Shown here: positions 8,697-18,100 of the stretch, one piece after another
Layout: the number at the start of each line of letters is the position of its first letter
How positions within the stretch are numbered: position 1 is the stretch's first letter
DNA from: JAQUGA01 sp964521105
Lineage (GTDB): Bacteria > Bacteroidota > Bacteroidia > Bacteroidales > WCHB1-69
Length of the DNA stretch: 27,386 nucleotides
NCBI GenBank assembly: GCA_964521105.1
Contig: CAZFPO010000029.1
Coordinates: 1 to 27,386 of the forward strand
Direction: 5' to 3'
The notes under the pieces: model-generated
What the model was told of the DNA's origin: nothing
What the model saw: the letters and a program-made list of their open reading frames with translations, nothing else
Database searches by the model: none
Translations under genes and position numbers: made by a program

Positions 8697-9638
8697 TTAA
8701 ATTATACTTTTTAACCATTTATACGTTTTAAAATAAAACTTACGAAAAACTGAATTACCTGGAAAAACTCGAATCATTTGATAACGCACTGGTTTTGAGC
8801 CAAAACCCTGATAAAATCGACCTAATGAATCGGAATTTGACCCACAAAAATCTAATACTAAATTTTTTCCCGAATTTTGTTTGATAAATTCATTGATTAA
8901 CAAAAACATAGCACCATTTGTATCCGAATCGCCTCCTCTACCCGAAAACAAAAAATAAGCTTGCGACATAATTACTATAAAAAAACCTCCAGCTTGTAAG
9001 TTGTTTTTATTATCGTAAACCATTAACAATTGTCCAAAGTGCATTGATATAAGCACATACATCAATTTTTCTAATCGAATATAGTCGGCATCTTTAAAAT
9101 TAGAAAATTTTGCAACTTTACTACGTCGAAACAATTTAATTAATTCACTAATTGAACCATTGTTTAAAATTGTTAAACCACAATTTTCAGCCTTTTTAAT
9201 GTTTCGTTTCGTATTTTGAGAATATTTTGAGTACAATTGATTATATGGCTCAACTATTTCCATTAAAAAAGTTCGATATGATTCAGCTTCAAAATTAGTA
9301 GGAGCTTTTGTTTGAGTGTTTAATCTTATCTCGGCAAACTTAAAATCAGAAGGTATTTCTTTGATAAATTGCAATAACACATCTTCGTCAACTGGCATTT
9401 TTGAAAAGACACCCAATTGAGGGACAAAATAGGGAGGAAAAATGTATTTTTGACCTCTTTTTATCTTAAAAGGCAACGGCATAACTGCCTCATAGTCGTT
9501 TAATATTAAAGCATTCCATTCATCACACACAATATCCAGAAACCAAGAACATGCAAAAATTCTAAAATTTATAGCATAAAAAACACAATCGTTCCATTTA
9601 GATTGATTTATATCTTTATTTTTTACGTATTTAATCAT
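8697..9638 (-). CDS. FemAB/GNAT-like acyltransferase
   Basis: The 313-residue product has the two-part layout of FemAB-like GNAT proteins found in Bacteroidota polysaccharide loci. An N-terminal half contains MPLPFKIKRGQKYIFPPYFVPQLG. The segment SKYSQNTKRNIKKAENCGL matches the basic motif of the family. A C-terminal acetyltransferase-like half includes LQAGGFFIVIMSQAYFLFSGRGG and ends NSDSLGRFYQGFGSKPVRYQMIRV. Relatives transfer aminoacyl or acyl groups to amino groups of cell-wall or glycan precursors; the donor here is unknown. It is last in a six-gene run and overlaps the upstream deacetylase-like gene by 4 bases (ATGA), suggesting translational coupling. With an ACP pathway beside it, an acyl-ACP donor is a reasonable guess. 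Confidence 0.72.
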   Translation of the reverse strand: MIKYVKNKDINQSKWNDCVFYAINFRIFACSWFLDIVCDEWNALILNDYEAVMPLPFKIKRGQKYIFPPYFVPQLGVFSKMPVDEDVLLQFIKEIPSDFKFAEIRLNTQTKAPTNFEAESYRTFLMEIVEPYNQLYSKYSQNTKRNIKKAENCGLTILNNGSISELIKLFRRSKVAKFSNFKDADYIRLEKLMYVLISMHFGQLLMVYDNKNNLQAGGFFIVIMSQAYFLFSGRGGDSDTNGAMFLLINEFIKQNSGKNLVLDFCGSNSDSLGRFYQGFGSKPVRYQMIRVFPGNSVFRKFYFKTYKWLKSII

Positions 9639-10939
9639 TTACTCGCCTGATATAAAACATTAAAAAAACTATCCAATTGAATACTATCGTTCGGCATTGC
9701 ATAATTGTGCCAAACACCAATTAATGGGTAACCACTGCTTTTGGTATCCTCAACAATTTGCAACATTTTGTCAGTAATTTGAATCACATCTTCGTTATAT
9801 ACTTTATTTAGAGCAGTATCCATAAACACAAACGGATGCAGCGTTAATGGAAGTATTTTATTGTTAATTAAATCAAAAGCCGAATAAGGCATTGATGTTC
9901 CAGAGCGATATCCCCAGCAGTCGGTAAATCCAACAGAATAATCATTTGTGATATGATTTTCAATTAATAAATGCCAATATTCGGGCAACCGATAACGTAA
10001 AAAATGTTGCCTATTATAAGTTACGTTTCGTGATAAAATCTTTTCCAAGCATTGTTTTTCTTTTTTGAAAAGGATCTTTTGATCTTTTGTATAGTATGAT
10101 GAGTGAAGCTCAACCAAGCTATGTTGGGAAAGTCGGAATAATAAATCGCGATAAAGTTTTGAGTTAGGGCTACTATTTTTATCAAATTGAGTGTTTTTTG
10201 CTACTAAGGCAAAAAAAACAGCCTCTAATTTATATTCAATCAACGAATTTATAATTAATTCAAAAACATCAAATGAATCTTTTTTTGCTTTAGCCCATAC
10301 TTGAATTCGATTTTTTAGTTGTGCTAATTCAGCATTAACCATTAATTTGGCACTTCCCAATACATGGCGTTTAATTGGTTTAGCCAGATGTGCAAAGGCA
10401 ATATCGATATCGAATGTAGGCGTAAATTTGTATTTATTAATTTTAGGTGGAATGTTATATTCATTTTGTTCGAGTAGCTTTCTTATAATGAATGAAGATA
10501 CTTCAACCATTGGAAATTCGATAAAATTTTTAATTTTTGATTTTGAAACTATAAAACGTCCATGTTTATCAATTGGAATATTATTTTGATGTTCTTCGTA
10601 TTGAGTTAAAAAGTAAAAACTTAATGCAAAGGGGTCGAATGGTAATATGCCATCGTTACCCACCGAAAATGGATATTTAAAACTCATGAAATCAGCAAAG
10701 TCGAATTTAACATTCTTTACACCATCTTCAAATAGTAACGAATGAGACTTAAACCATATTCCATTAATAGGTTTTTGCGTTCCGTAATGAACTAAGTTAG
10801 GCAAATTTTCGCCATTATAATTTTGTTTTTCGGTAATTTGAAATGGAATATTTTGTAATTCATTAAACATAAAATCGAAGATGTATTTCAAACGTTCGGT
10901 TGAAGTATCAACAATAATATGTACTAAATTTTCCATCAT
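9635..10939 (-). CDS. Polysaccharide deacetylase-like protein (NodB-type core with DUF7033-like N-terminus)
   Basis: The 434-residue product begins at the ATG at 10939, which overlaps the KAS III stop as TGATG; a TTG one codon earlier is less likely. Residues 1-160 resemble the N-terminal domain that precedes deacetylase cores in Bacteroidota (DUF7033-like), with LPFDPFALSFYFLTQYEEH and a GRFIVSKSKIKNF segment. The core starts at KFTPTFDIDIAFAH, giving the metal- and base-type aspartates Asp177 and Asp179. ELHSSYY (His279) corresponds to the HxxS metal motif of NodB-type deacetylases. The expected reaction is removal of N- or O-acyl groups from a glycan or lipid-linked sugar. It lies inside the cluster with ACP-dependent enzymes and the FemAB-like protein. 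Substrate unknown. Confidence 0.72.
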   Translation of the reverse strand: MMENLVHIIVDTSTERLKYIFDFMFNELQNIPFQITEKQNYNGENLPNLVHYGTQKPINGIWFKSHSLLFEDGVKNVKFDFADFMSFKYPFSVGNDGILPFDPFALSFYFLTQYEEHQNNIPIDKHGRFIVSKSKIKNFIEFPMVEVSSFIIRKLLEQNEYNIPPKINKYKFTPTFDIDIAFAHLAKPIKRHVLGSAKLMVNAELAQLKNRIQVWAKAKKDSFDVFELIINSLIEYKLEAVFFALVAKNTQFDKNSSPNSKLYRDLLFRLSQHSLVELHSSYYTKDQKILFKKEKQCLEKILSRNVTYNRQHFLRYRLPEYWHLLIENHITNDYSVGFTDCWGYRSGTSMPYSAFDLINNKILPLTLHPFVFMDTALNKVYNEDVIQITDKMLQIVEDTKSSGYPLIGVWHNYAMPNDSIQLDSFFNVLYQASK

Positions 10940-11949
10940 CAATATTGAATTAAAACAGACCCATAGGATAAACCTACCCCAAAACCCGATAATAAGACTA
11001 AATTTCCTTTATTAATTAAGCCATTTTCAATTGCTTGAGCTAATGCGATAGGAATTGAAGAAGAAACAGTATTTCCATAATTTTGAATATTACGGAACAT
11101 TTTTTCGTTAGGTATTTTTAAGCTTTTTTGCAACGAATCGAGTGTTAAAGCACTAGCTTGATGAAAAATAAACATATCAACATCTCTCATTTTTAGTTCA
11201 TTTTCGTCTAAAAAATTTAAAATATGTTCTGGTATTTTTGATCTTATATAGTTCCAAATTCCCATTCCGTCCATAAAGATATTTTCTTCCGATTTAATAT
11301 TTCCTCCATTGTCGATATATGTTTGGGAAGTTGACTCCGATTTTGGTGTTTTAAAACCACCTGCAGGAACATAAAACTTTTTAAAATATTTTCCTTCCGA
11401 ACCCAAACTTTGGGCAATAATTCCTTGATTATCAGAACAAGCCACAATATACGATACCGAAGCAGCATCGCCAAACAAAGTTCTTGTTGAACGATCGCGA
11501 GGATTTATTAGTTTTGAATAGGTATCAGCAGTAATTAGTAACACATTACGAACAACCGACGAAACAATTAAAGATTTTGCAATAGTTAATGCATAAACAT
11601 ACCCCGAACAAGCCAAATTAATATCAAAAGCCATTACATCTTTCCGAAAATCAAAGTGGCGGTGAATTAATGATGAATTTGGAGGCATTATATAATCAGG
11701 GGTTTGGGTGCAAAACAAAATGGCATCTATTTCGTGAGATTCAATTCCGCTTATTTTAAAAAACTCTTTGCAAGCTCCAATTGAAATATCTAGAGCGGTT
11801 TCGTCATTTTCGGCAATATGTCGCTTTTCGACTCCTGTTTTTTTGGCAATTGATGACAAATCCCACCTTGGATTTTCAGTCATTAAATCGTCATTTGAAA
11901 CTATTTGTTTAGGAAAATTATAAACAATTCGTTTTATATATGCATTCAT
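10939..11949 (-). CDS. 3-oxoacyl-ACP synthase III (KAS III / FabH-like)
   Basis: The 336-residue product is a thiolase-fold ketoacyl-ACP synthase III with a complete Cys-His-Asn triad: Cys114 in DINLACSGYVYAL, His263 in MFIFHQASAL, and Asn293 in NYGNTVSSSIP. The N-terminal MNAYIKRIVYNFPKQIVSN matches the usual start of the group, supporting the ATG at 11949 although it lies 31 bases inside the 3' end of the MBL-fold gene. KAS III enzymes condense an acyl-CoA starter with malonyl-ACP. Placement beside a dedicated ACP and SDR, and away from the core fab genes, suggests a special acyl chain rather than bulk fatty acid synthesis. The next gene starts on its stop codon. Confidence 0.88.
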   Translation of the reverse strand: MNAYIKRIVYNFPKQIVSNDDLMTENPRWDLSSIAKKTGVEKRHIAENDETALDISIGACKEFFKISGIESHEIDAILFCTQTPDYIMPPNSSLIHRHFDFRKDVMAFDINLACSGYVYALTIAKSLIVSSVVRNVLLITADTYSKLINPRDRSTRTLFGDAASVSYIVACSDNQGIIAQSLGSEGKYFKKFYVPAGGFKTPKSESTSQTYIDNGGNIKSEENIFMDGMGIWNYIRSKIPEHILNFLDENELKMRDVDMFIFHQASALTLDSLQKSLKIPNEKMFRNIQNYGNTVSSSIPIALAQAIENGLINKGNLVLLSGFGVGLSYGSVLIQY

Positions 11950-12580
11950 TTTTTAATAATTCTTTTAATTTATTATTTGAGTTTAACTCTATGGCTATCG
12001 AAGAACTTCGACCATGTCCAGGAAATATCTTAGTTGTTTCGGGCAACAAAAGAATTGAGTTAATTGCTTTTCGATAACTTTCAACAAATTTATCTTTATT
12101 AATAGTCCCATCCAATCTTCCTTTAAACAAAATATCCCCGGTAAATACAGCATTTTCAATAACAAAACAGCAATGCCCCTGAGTATGAACTCCCGTGTGA
12201 ATTACGTTAATATTAAAGTCCCCAATTCCTAAATTTTCACCACCTAGCAAATTTACATCTATTGTTGGAACTTCCATAAAAGATTCTTTTGCTATAAAAT
12301 GTCGATACATGTTTAGTTGAGTAAGAAGTTTGGCATCTTCATTATGAATATAAAATGGAATTCCATAATTCTTTTTTAACTCCGAAACTGCACTAATGTG
12401 ATCAAAATGAGCATGAGTAGCTAATATAGCTAACGGTTTTAATTTATTTAATTCTATAAACTCAATTATTTGACTAGCATTATCTCCAGCATCAACAATA
12501 ATGGTCTCTTTTTTATCATTAAAAACAATATAACAATTCGATTTAGCATTACCAAGCTGTAGTGTTTTAACTTGAATCAT
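11918..12580 (-). CDS. MBL-fold metallohydrolase (glyoxalase II-like)
   Basis: The 220-residue product has the full metallo-beta-lactamase-fold metal set: THAHFDH (His56, His58, Asp60, His61), TQGHCCF (His136), FTGDILF (Asp149) and IFPGHG (His189). The layout is that of the glyoxalase II / thioester hydrolase branch. Between an SDR and a KAS III in an ACP cluster, a thioesterase acting on an acyl-ACP or acyl-CoA intermediate is plausible but inferred. It overlaps the SDR stop by 4 bases at its start and the KAS III start by 32 bases at its end, so it is clearly in the same transcript. Confidence 0.85.
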   Translation of the reverse strand: MIQVKTLQLGNAKSNCYIVFNDKKETIIVDAGDNASQIIEFIELNKLKPLAILATHAHFDHISAVSELKKNYGIPFYIHNEDAKLLTQLNMYRHFIAKESFMEVPTIDVNLLGGENLGIGDFNINVIHTGVHTQGHCCFVIENAVFTGDILFKGRLDGTINKDKFVESYRKAINSILLLPETTKIFPGHGRSSSIAIELNSNNKLKELLKNECIYKTNCL

Positions 12581-13254
12581 ATTTCTATCACCTCCCCACT
12601 CATGAAAAAACGATTATCTTCTATAATTTTTATTGTAAACGCAGCTAATTCGGATAATGACATTGATTTCCTTTTTTGCAATTCTTCATACACACCATTT
12701 GGCAATTTTAAAGCCATCTTAGTTTCTTCAATAATAGGTAGTCTTATTGAACATGTTTTAACATTAAAGCGATAATATTCATTGTCTAAAATTTTAAAAA
12801 AATGCTCCATGACAATTTTATTCATTCCATATAAACAACTACCCTGATTTGCAATGGCAACAACTACACTACTATAATTTAGTAATAATCCTTTTCTTTG
12901 TATCATCATCAAGGTTGCAACTTCTTTTATAAACATCATTGATGAACCTAGCTCTTTTGAAAACGTCTCATCTATTAGAGTTTTAGACAATAAACCAATT
13001 GGAATTGAAATATCCTTTCCAATACAATGAATGTAGAAATCAATTTTAATTTTATTTTTTCGTATATCACTAAAATATTTTTGGACGGCTTCATCATCAT
13101 TAATATCCAGCACTGAATAGTGGCAATTGGGGCTTTTAAAATTTTGATTACTTCGACCAATTCCATAAACTGTATAGCCTAAATCTGAAAAATAATTCAT
13201 CAAATATGAACCAATACTGCCCGAAGCACCGCCAATTAAAATTATATTACTCAT
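12577..13254 (-). CDS. Short-chain dehydrogenase/reductase (FabG-like)
   Basis: The 225-residue product is a classical SDR. The nucleotide-binding glycine motif GGASGSIG is at residues 8-15, and Arg34-Ser35 after the second strand suggests NADPH preference. The catalytic set is Ser129 (NYSSVV), Tyr142 and Lys146 (YGMNK). The usual NNAG segment is replaced by HCIG (77-80), a common variation in divergent SDRs. With KAS III and ACP next to it, the likely reaction is reduction of a 3-oxoacyl-ACP to a 3-hydroxyacyl-ACP; reduction of a sugar is the alternative. Its ATG overlaps the ACP stop by one base (TAATG), typical of translational coupling. Confidence 0.87.
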   Translation of the reverse strand: MSNIILIGGASGSIGSYLMNYFSDLGYTVYGIGRSNQNFKSPNCHYSVLDINDDEAVQKYFSDIRKNKIKIDFYIHCIGKDISIPIGLLSKTLIDETFSKELGSSMMFIKEVATLMMIQRKGLLLNYSSVVVAIANQGSCLYGMNKIVMEHFFKILDNEYYRFNVKTCSIRLPIIEETKMALKLPNGVYEELQKRKSMSLSELAAFTIKIIEDNRFFMSGEVIEI

Positions 13255-13565
13255 TATTTGAAATAACTAATTTTTTTTTCGTCGCACAACATTTCGATAT
13301 AATCCACGAAGCTACGGATATTTTCAAAAGGATTATTTCTCATTTGCAATGCTCTTTCGTCGGCTAAAACTAAATGAACATTATATTCCTCTTCAAATCT
13401 TTGTTCGGTTAATACAATAAAATTAATCAGTTCTAACGAATCAAGAGATGAGCTTTTCCCATACAATAAAGTATTTTCGGATTTTTCAATGATTTTTTCT
13501 CCTGCAAATTGTTCATTCATTTCATCAATTACTTGATATACCAATTCTAAAATAGGTGAATTCAT
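13254..13565 (-). CDS. Acyl carrier protein (dedicated, non-AcpP type)
   Basis: The 103-residue product is an acyl carrier protein. The phosphopantetheine attachment site is Ser43 in the motif LDSLEL, followed by the usual helix II (INFIVLTEQRFEEEY) and an acidic C-terminal helix. At 103 residues it is longer than the ~78-residue housekeeping AcpP and lacks its strict DSLD sequence, which points to a carrier serving one pathway. It is the first gene of the six-gene cluster and starts with ATG. No good -33/-7 pair was found just upstream; the intergenic gap there contains the hairpin repeats at 13655-13787. Confidence 0.87.
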   Translation of the reverse strand: MNSPILELVYQVIDEMNEQFAGEKIIEKSENTLLYGKSSSLDSLELINFIVLTEQRFEEEYNVHLVLADERALQMRNNPFENIRSFVDYIEMLCDEKKISYFK

Positions 13566-13654
13566 TATTGATTTGTTTAAATTATTTTACGAAAATACAA
13601 CTTTTCGACAATAAAGCGGATTTTTGAGGGAATTATTGTGTATTTAGTGTCTAT

Positions 13655-13671
13655 TAGTCGTCATCCGACTA
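13655..13671. repeat. Small perfect hairpin near the repeat array
   Basis: TAGTCG (13655-13660) and CGACTA (13666-13671) form a perfect 6-bp stem with a 5-base loop. It lies 31 bases before the tandem hairpin array and shares a GTCCGA-like sense with it only weakly. Function unknown; a weak transcription stop is possible but no T-run follows. Confidence 0.5.
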
Positions 13672-13702
13672 TGTTACGAATAATACAATAGTCCGAACAA
13701 TT

Positions 13703-13787
13703 GTCCGAAGTCAGAGACTTCGGAGATCAATTAGTCCGAAGTCAGAGACTTCAAAATTCAATTAGTCCGAAGTCAGAGACTTCGGAC
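13703..13787. repeat. REP-like tandem hairpin array, 31-base period, three copies
   Basis: Copies begin at 13703, 13734 and 13765, exactly 31 bases apart. Each core has arms GTCCGAAGTC and GACTTCGGAC around an AGA loop. Copy 1 (13703-13724) lacks only the final C. Copy 2 loses the palindrome after GACTTC (about 13752). Copy 3 (13765-13787) is a complete 10-bp stem. Linkers read roughly GATCAATTA. A further GTCCGAA half-site sits at 13691. The array lies between the membrane-protein gene and the ACP cluster, both on the minus strand. Confidence 0.9.
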
Positions 13788-13789
13788 AA

Positions 13790-13815
13790 TAATGGATTTG
13801 CATTAATGGATTTGC
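13790..13815. repeat. 14-base direct duplication beside a stop codon
   Basis: TAATGGATTTGC occurs at 13790-13801 and again at 13804-13815, a 14-base period. The second copy ends 2 bases before the stop codon of the membrane-protein gene. It looks like a local slippage duplication. Confidence 0.75.
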
Positions 13816-13817
13816 TT

Positions 13818-15131
13818 TTATTTCGAGAAAAACTTTTCAAGCTTACCTTCAACAAAAGCCATCCGATTTGAATGTAAGGTTAATGCTAAAAATAAAAATG
13901 GTAATGCCAAACTTTTATATCTAACCAATGCTCCCATATTTGGAGTTACTAAACCAGATAAAATCAGTAATGAAATAGCAAAAAACATACTTAACCAGAA
14001 AAAATTATTAGTTTTAATTGATTTCCATTTCATGGTTAAAAGAAAAAATATCGCTACCACCAATAAAATTATGTTTTCTGTTGCAGCCAACTGTTTGGGC
14101 CAAATATTAGCTTCCCAAATCCAAGGACGAGTTAATGCATTAAATAATGCTTCGGGCGAATGATACACAATACTCCAAAATGAATTTTCAAGTACAGGAA
14201 TGGTAAATGTACTCCCCGAACCGTGTACACTCAGCATGTTTATGAAATCAATGTTTTTTGCATAAATTAAGTACACAAACGAATAGGAAGGCTTAATAAA
14301 AGCTACTATCAAGCCTAAACCAATCCACAACCCAAAACTTGCCAGATAATAAACCAAAGCATTGAACTTTTTAATTCGTGAGTAAGAAAAATGTGCAAAC
14401 AGAAGTGGTGTCAAAAGCATAAATACATAACTTTTTATATTTAGCAATAACCACATCGACAAAATGAACAACAATACAGAAGTTATTTTAAACTTTTTTG
14501 AAATTTTAAAATAATAGAATAAGCTCAATCCTAAGGCTAAAACGAAAATAGGCTCTTTGATGTTTCCCGAAGACCAAAACAAGGTGCTTGGGATAATAAA
14601 TATGGGTAAAATCGCTTTCCACCGATGTTCAAAACAACAGCACAATACTGATTTATAAATTGCCATCAATCCGATAAATGACAAAAAGGACATTAATATC
14701 AGATGAACCAAATAATTGTTAAAACTCAAAAAGTGAAGCAGTGCATTAATGCGAATAATAGTACGATTATCATTTGGAACAACCGAGTCATAAGGACGAT
14801 TCCAGTAATTCATCTGTTTTGTATTCAACTCGTCTTCAGCGTTGATACTCACTCCAGTTAGCAGTTTTATGAAACTCATTTTGTTTGTTTTAGCCAAATT
14901 AAAAAGAGTTTCTCCATCATTATAATACACTAATGAATCATTACCTGTTTTATATGGTTCATAAAACGAATAAATTAAAAAGAATGCTATAGTAGCCATA
15001 ACTTTTAATATCCAAACCGAAAACACCAAGTTGCGATTAGCAAAAGTTAGGCGAAAAAAAGGCATGTAAGCAATCAATAATGTGATGCCAATTAAAAAAA
15101 TAAGTGCGATAAGAATTTCAATAAAGGTCAA
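13818..15131 (-). CDS. Polytopic inner-membrane protein, glycan polymerase/glycosyltransferase-like
   Basis: The 437-residue product has about ten membrane helices and no enzyme motif I can name with confidence. A loop after helix 2 reads DSLVYYNDGETLFNLAKTN, and helix 5 follows AILPIFIIPSTLFWSSGNIKEP. These recall the uncharacterised Bacteroidota membrane proteins related to oligosaccharide-repeat polymerases and lipid-linked-sugar glycosyltransferases. The only start giving a complete first helix is a TTG at 15131, three bases after the purL stop; the first in-frame ATG would remove helix 1. It is probably cotranscribed with purL. A link to the ACP cluster downstream is possible, since both suggest surface glycan work, but the repeat array lies between them. 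Confidence 0.65.
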   Translation of the reverse strand: MTFIEILIALIFLIGITLLIAYMPFFRLTFANRNLVFSVWILKVMATIAFFLIYSFYEPYKTGNDSLVYYNDGETLFNLAKTNKMSFIKLLTGVSINAEDELNTKQMNYWNRPYDSVVPNDNRTIIRINALLHFLSFNNYLVHLILMSFLSFIGLMAIYKSVLCCCFEHRWKAILPIFIIPSTLFWSSGNIKEPIFVLALGLSLFYYFKISKKFKITSVLLFILSMWLLLNIKSYVFMLLTPLLFAHFSYSRIKKFNALVYYLASFGLWIGLGLIVAFIKPSYSFVYLIYAKNIDFINMLSVHGSGSTFTIPVLENSFWSIVYHSPEALFNALTRPWIWEANIWPKQLAATENIILLVVAIFFLLTMKWKSIKTNNFFWLSMFFAISLLILSGLVTPNMGALVRYKSLALPFLFLALTLHSNRMAFVEGKLEKFFSK

Positions 15132-15134
15132 AAT

Positions 15135-18100
15135 TTACTTTTTAATTTTTTCAATCCATTTTCTTGCATTAACAAAAGCTTCAATCCAAGGTGTTACCTC
15201 ATCTTTTTGATGTTTTGGCTCAGTATACGCCCATTGCCAAGGAAATAAAGCTCTTTCGGGATGTGGCATTATGGCTAAATGGCGGCCGTCGTCGGAACAA
15301 ATAGCAGCCGTGTTAAACGGAGAACCATTTGGGTTGGCAGGATATCCACTATAACTATATTTTGCAGGAATATTATACTCATTTTCCGAATAAGGTAAGA
15401 TAAATTTTCCTTCACCATGCGAAATCCAAACTCCAAGCCTTGAACCAACCAAGCTCGAAAGCATGATGGAATTTGAAGGCAAAATATCCAACGTTACAAA
15501 TCCAGATTCAAATTTATGTGAATCGTTATGAGTCATTTTCGGACGGATGTTGTGTTGAGGATAAATCAATCCCAATTCTACCATCAACTGACAACCATTA
15601 CAAATTCCCATACTCATGGTATCATCACGTTTATAAAATCTATCCAATGCAGCTTTTGCTTTTTCGTTATACAAAAACGCACCAGCCCAACCTTTTGCTG
15701 AACCTAATACATCGGAATTTGAAAACCCTCCAACAAACACAATCATATTCACATCTTCCAATGTTTCAGCTCCCGAAATCAAGTCGGTCATGTGTACATC
15801 TTTTACATCAAAACCAGCCAACCATAAAGCATACGCCGATTCGCGGTCGCAATTACAACCTTTTTCACGAATTATTGCTGCCTTTATGCCTGATTTAGTT
15901 TTTCTATCGACATCAAGTCCTAAACTTTGAAAAGTACCAACAAAACTTTCGGGATATCGGAATATTAATTCTTGATTTTTAAAATTATCGTAACGGGCTT
16001 GAGCCTGAACTTCTCCACTTTGGAACACATCCATCAAATAAGAAGTCTCATACCAAACATCTCGCATTTCAAATAAATCGAAAACATAATGTTGTGATAA
16101 ATGTCGAATGTTCAGCTTATTATTTTTCGTTATTTTTCCTAATGAATAGAAAAATACTCCTTCATTTTTTAATATTTCTTTTGCTTCATTTCCCTTCACT
16201 TGAATTAATACCGATGGTTTTTCGCTAAATAAAAGTTTTACAATATCCGTTTCGGAAAATAAATTCAAATCAATATTGATTCCGATGTAATTATGAGGAA
16301 ACATCATTTCGAGTAGTGCCGTAATTAATCCTCCTGCCGAAATATCATGGCCAGCTAAAATTAATTCTTTATCAATTAAAGTTTGAATGGTATTGAATGT
16401 ATTTTTAAAGTATAAATCATCATTAATTTCAGGAACATCATTTCCGATAGCGTTAATAATTTGAGCAAAAGAGCTTCCGCCTAAATGGAAAGGACTTTTA
16501 CAAAAATCGACATAGATTAATTCGCTATCCACCTCATCTTGCAATGCTGGAGTGATAATTTTTCGGATATCATCAATTTCGGCAGTAGCAGAAATAATTA
16601 CCGTTCCAGGAGAAACCACTTTCGTTCCATCGGGATATTTTTGAGTCATAGAAAGTGAATCTTTTCCGGTTGGAATATTAATGCCCAATTCGCAGACAAA
16701 ATCACTGACGGCTTTCACTGCTTTGTATAATCGAGCATCTTCGCCTTCGTTTTTACAGGGCCACATCCAGTTGGCACTTAACGAAATCCCTTTTATTTGT
16801 TGCTCCAATGGTGCCCAAACAATATTTGTTAATGCCTCGGCAATAGCTAATTTTGAACCAGTTTCTGGATTTGCCATGGCAGCCACAGGGGCATGTCCAA
16901 CCGAAGTTGCAATTCCCTTTTTACCTCGATAATCAATGGCAACGGCTCCTAAATCACTCAAAGGCAATTGAATCATTCCAACGCATTGCTGACGGGCGAC
17001 TTTTCCTGTAACCGAACGGTCGACTTTGTTGGTTAACCAGTCTTTACAAGCAACTGCTTCGAGTTTCAACACCTCTTCGACATACTCTTTCAATTTCGAG
17101 ATATCATACTTGAGTTCTGGAAAATCTGTGGCAACAGTTTTGTCATTCATAACAGTTTTAGGTGGATTTCCAAAAAAATCAGATAATTCTAAATCAATCG
17201 GATTTACTCCTTCTTTGGTATTTTTGAATGTAAATTTATGATCGCCAGTTGTTTTTCCAACTACATAAAATGGTGCACGTTCTCGTTCGGAAATTTTACG
17301 AATAAAATCTTCATCCTTTTTATCAATAAGTAAACCCATACGCTCCTGCGACTCATTACCAACAATTTCTTTCATCGAAAGTGTTGGGTCACCAACTGGA
17401 AGTTTTGTAATATCAATTTCGCCACCAATGGTTTCGACCAATTCCGACAAACAATTCAAATGCCCACCGGCACCATGGTCGTGAATGGAAACAACTGGAT
17501 TGTTGTCCATTTCGGCTAATGCACGAATCACATTATAAGTCCGTTTCTGCATCTCGGGATTTGATCGCTGAACAGCATTTAGCTCGATTTTATTGGCAAA
17601 CTCGCCAGTTGCAACGGATGAAACGGCTCCGCCGCCCATTCCAATACGATAATTATCACCTCCAATCACCACGATGTCGTTGTTTTTTTGAGGTTCTTTT
17701 TTAAAGGCATATTCTTTTCGAGCATGACCAATTCCGCCAGCTTGCATAATCACTTTATCGAAGCCATATTTTCGTTCACTTTCGGCATATTCGAATGTTA
17801 ACAAGCTACCGCAAATAAGTGGTTGACCAAATTTGTTTCCAAAATCACTTGCTCCATTTGAAGCTTTTAATAAAATATCCTTTGGACTTTGGTATAACCA
17901 TGGTCGTTCCGAAATGTTCTTTTCCCAGCTCCGACCATTGTCCAATCGCGGATAAGAGGTCATGTAAACCGCAGTTCCAGCCATTGGGATGCTACCAATT
18001 CCACCAGCCATACGGTCGCGAATTTCTCCTCCCGAACCCGTTGCAGCTCCATTAAAAGGTTCAACAGTAGTTGGAAAATTGTGCGTTTCGGCTTTAAGCG

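Noticed and set aside
13703..13787. Possible short CRISPR array (31-base period)
   Set aside because: The whole unit is repeated, with no unique spacers of standard length, and no cas genes are present. The same reasoning rejects the 39-base and 32-base arrays.
15473..15898. 141-codon plus-strand frame opposite purL
   Set aside because: Antisense to the highly conserved glutaminase domain of PurL; low-complexity His/Leu/Gln-rich translation.
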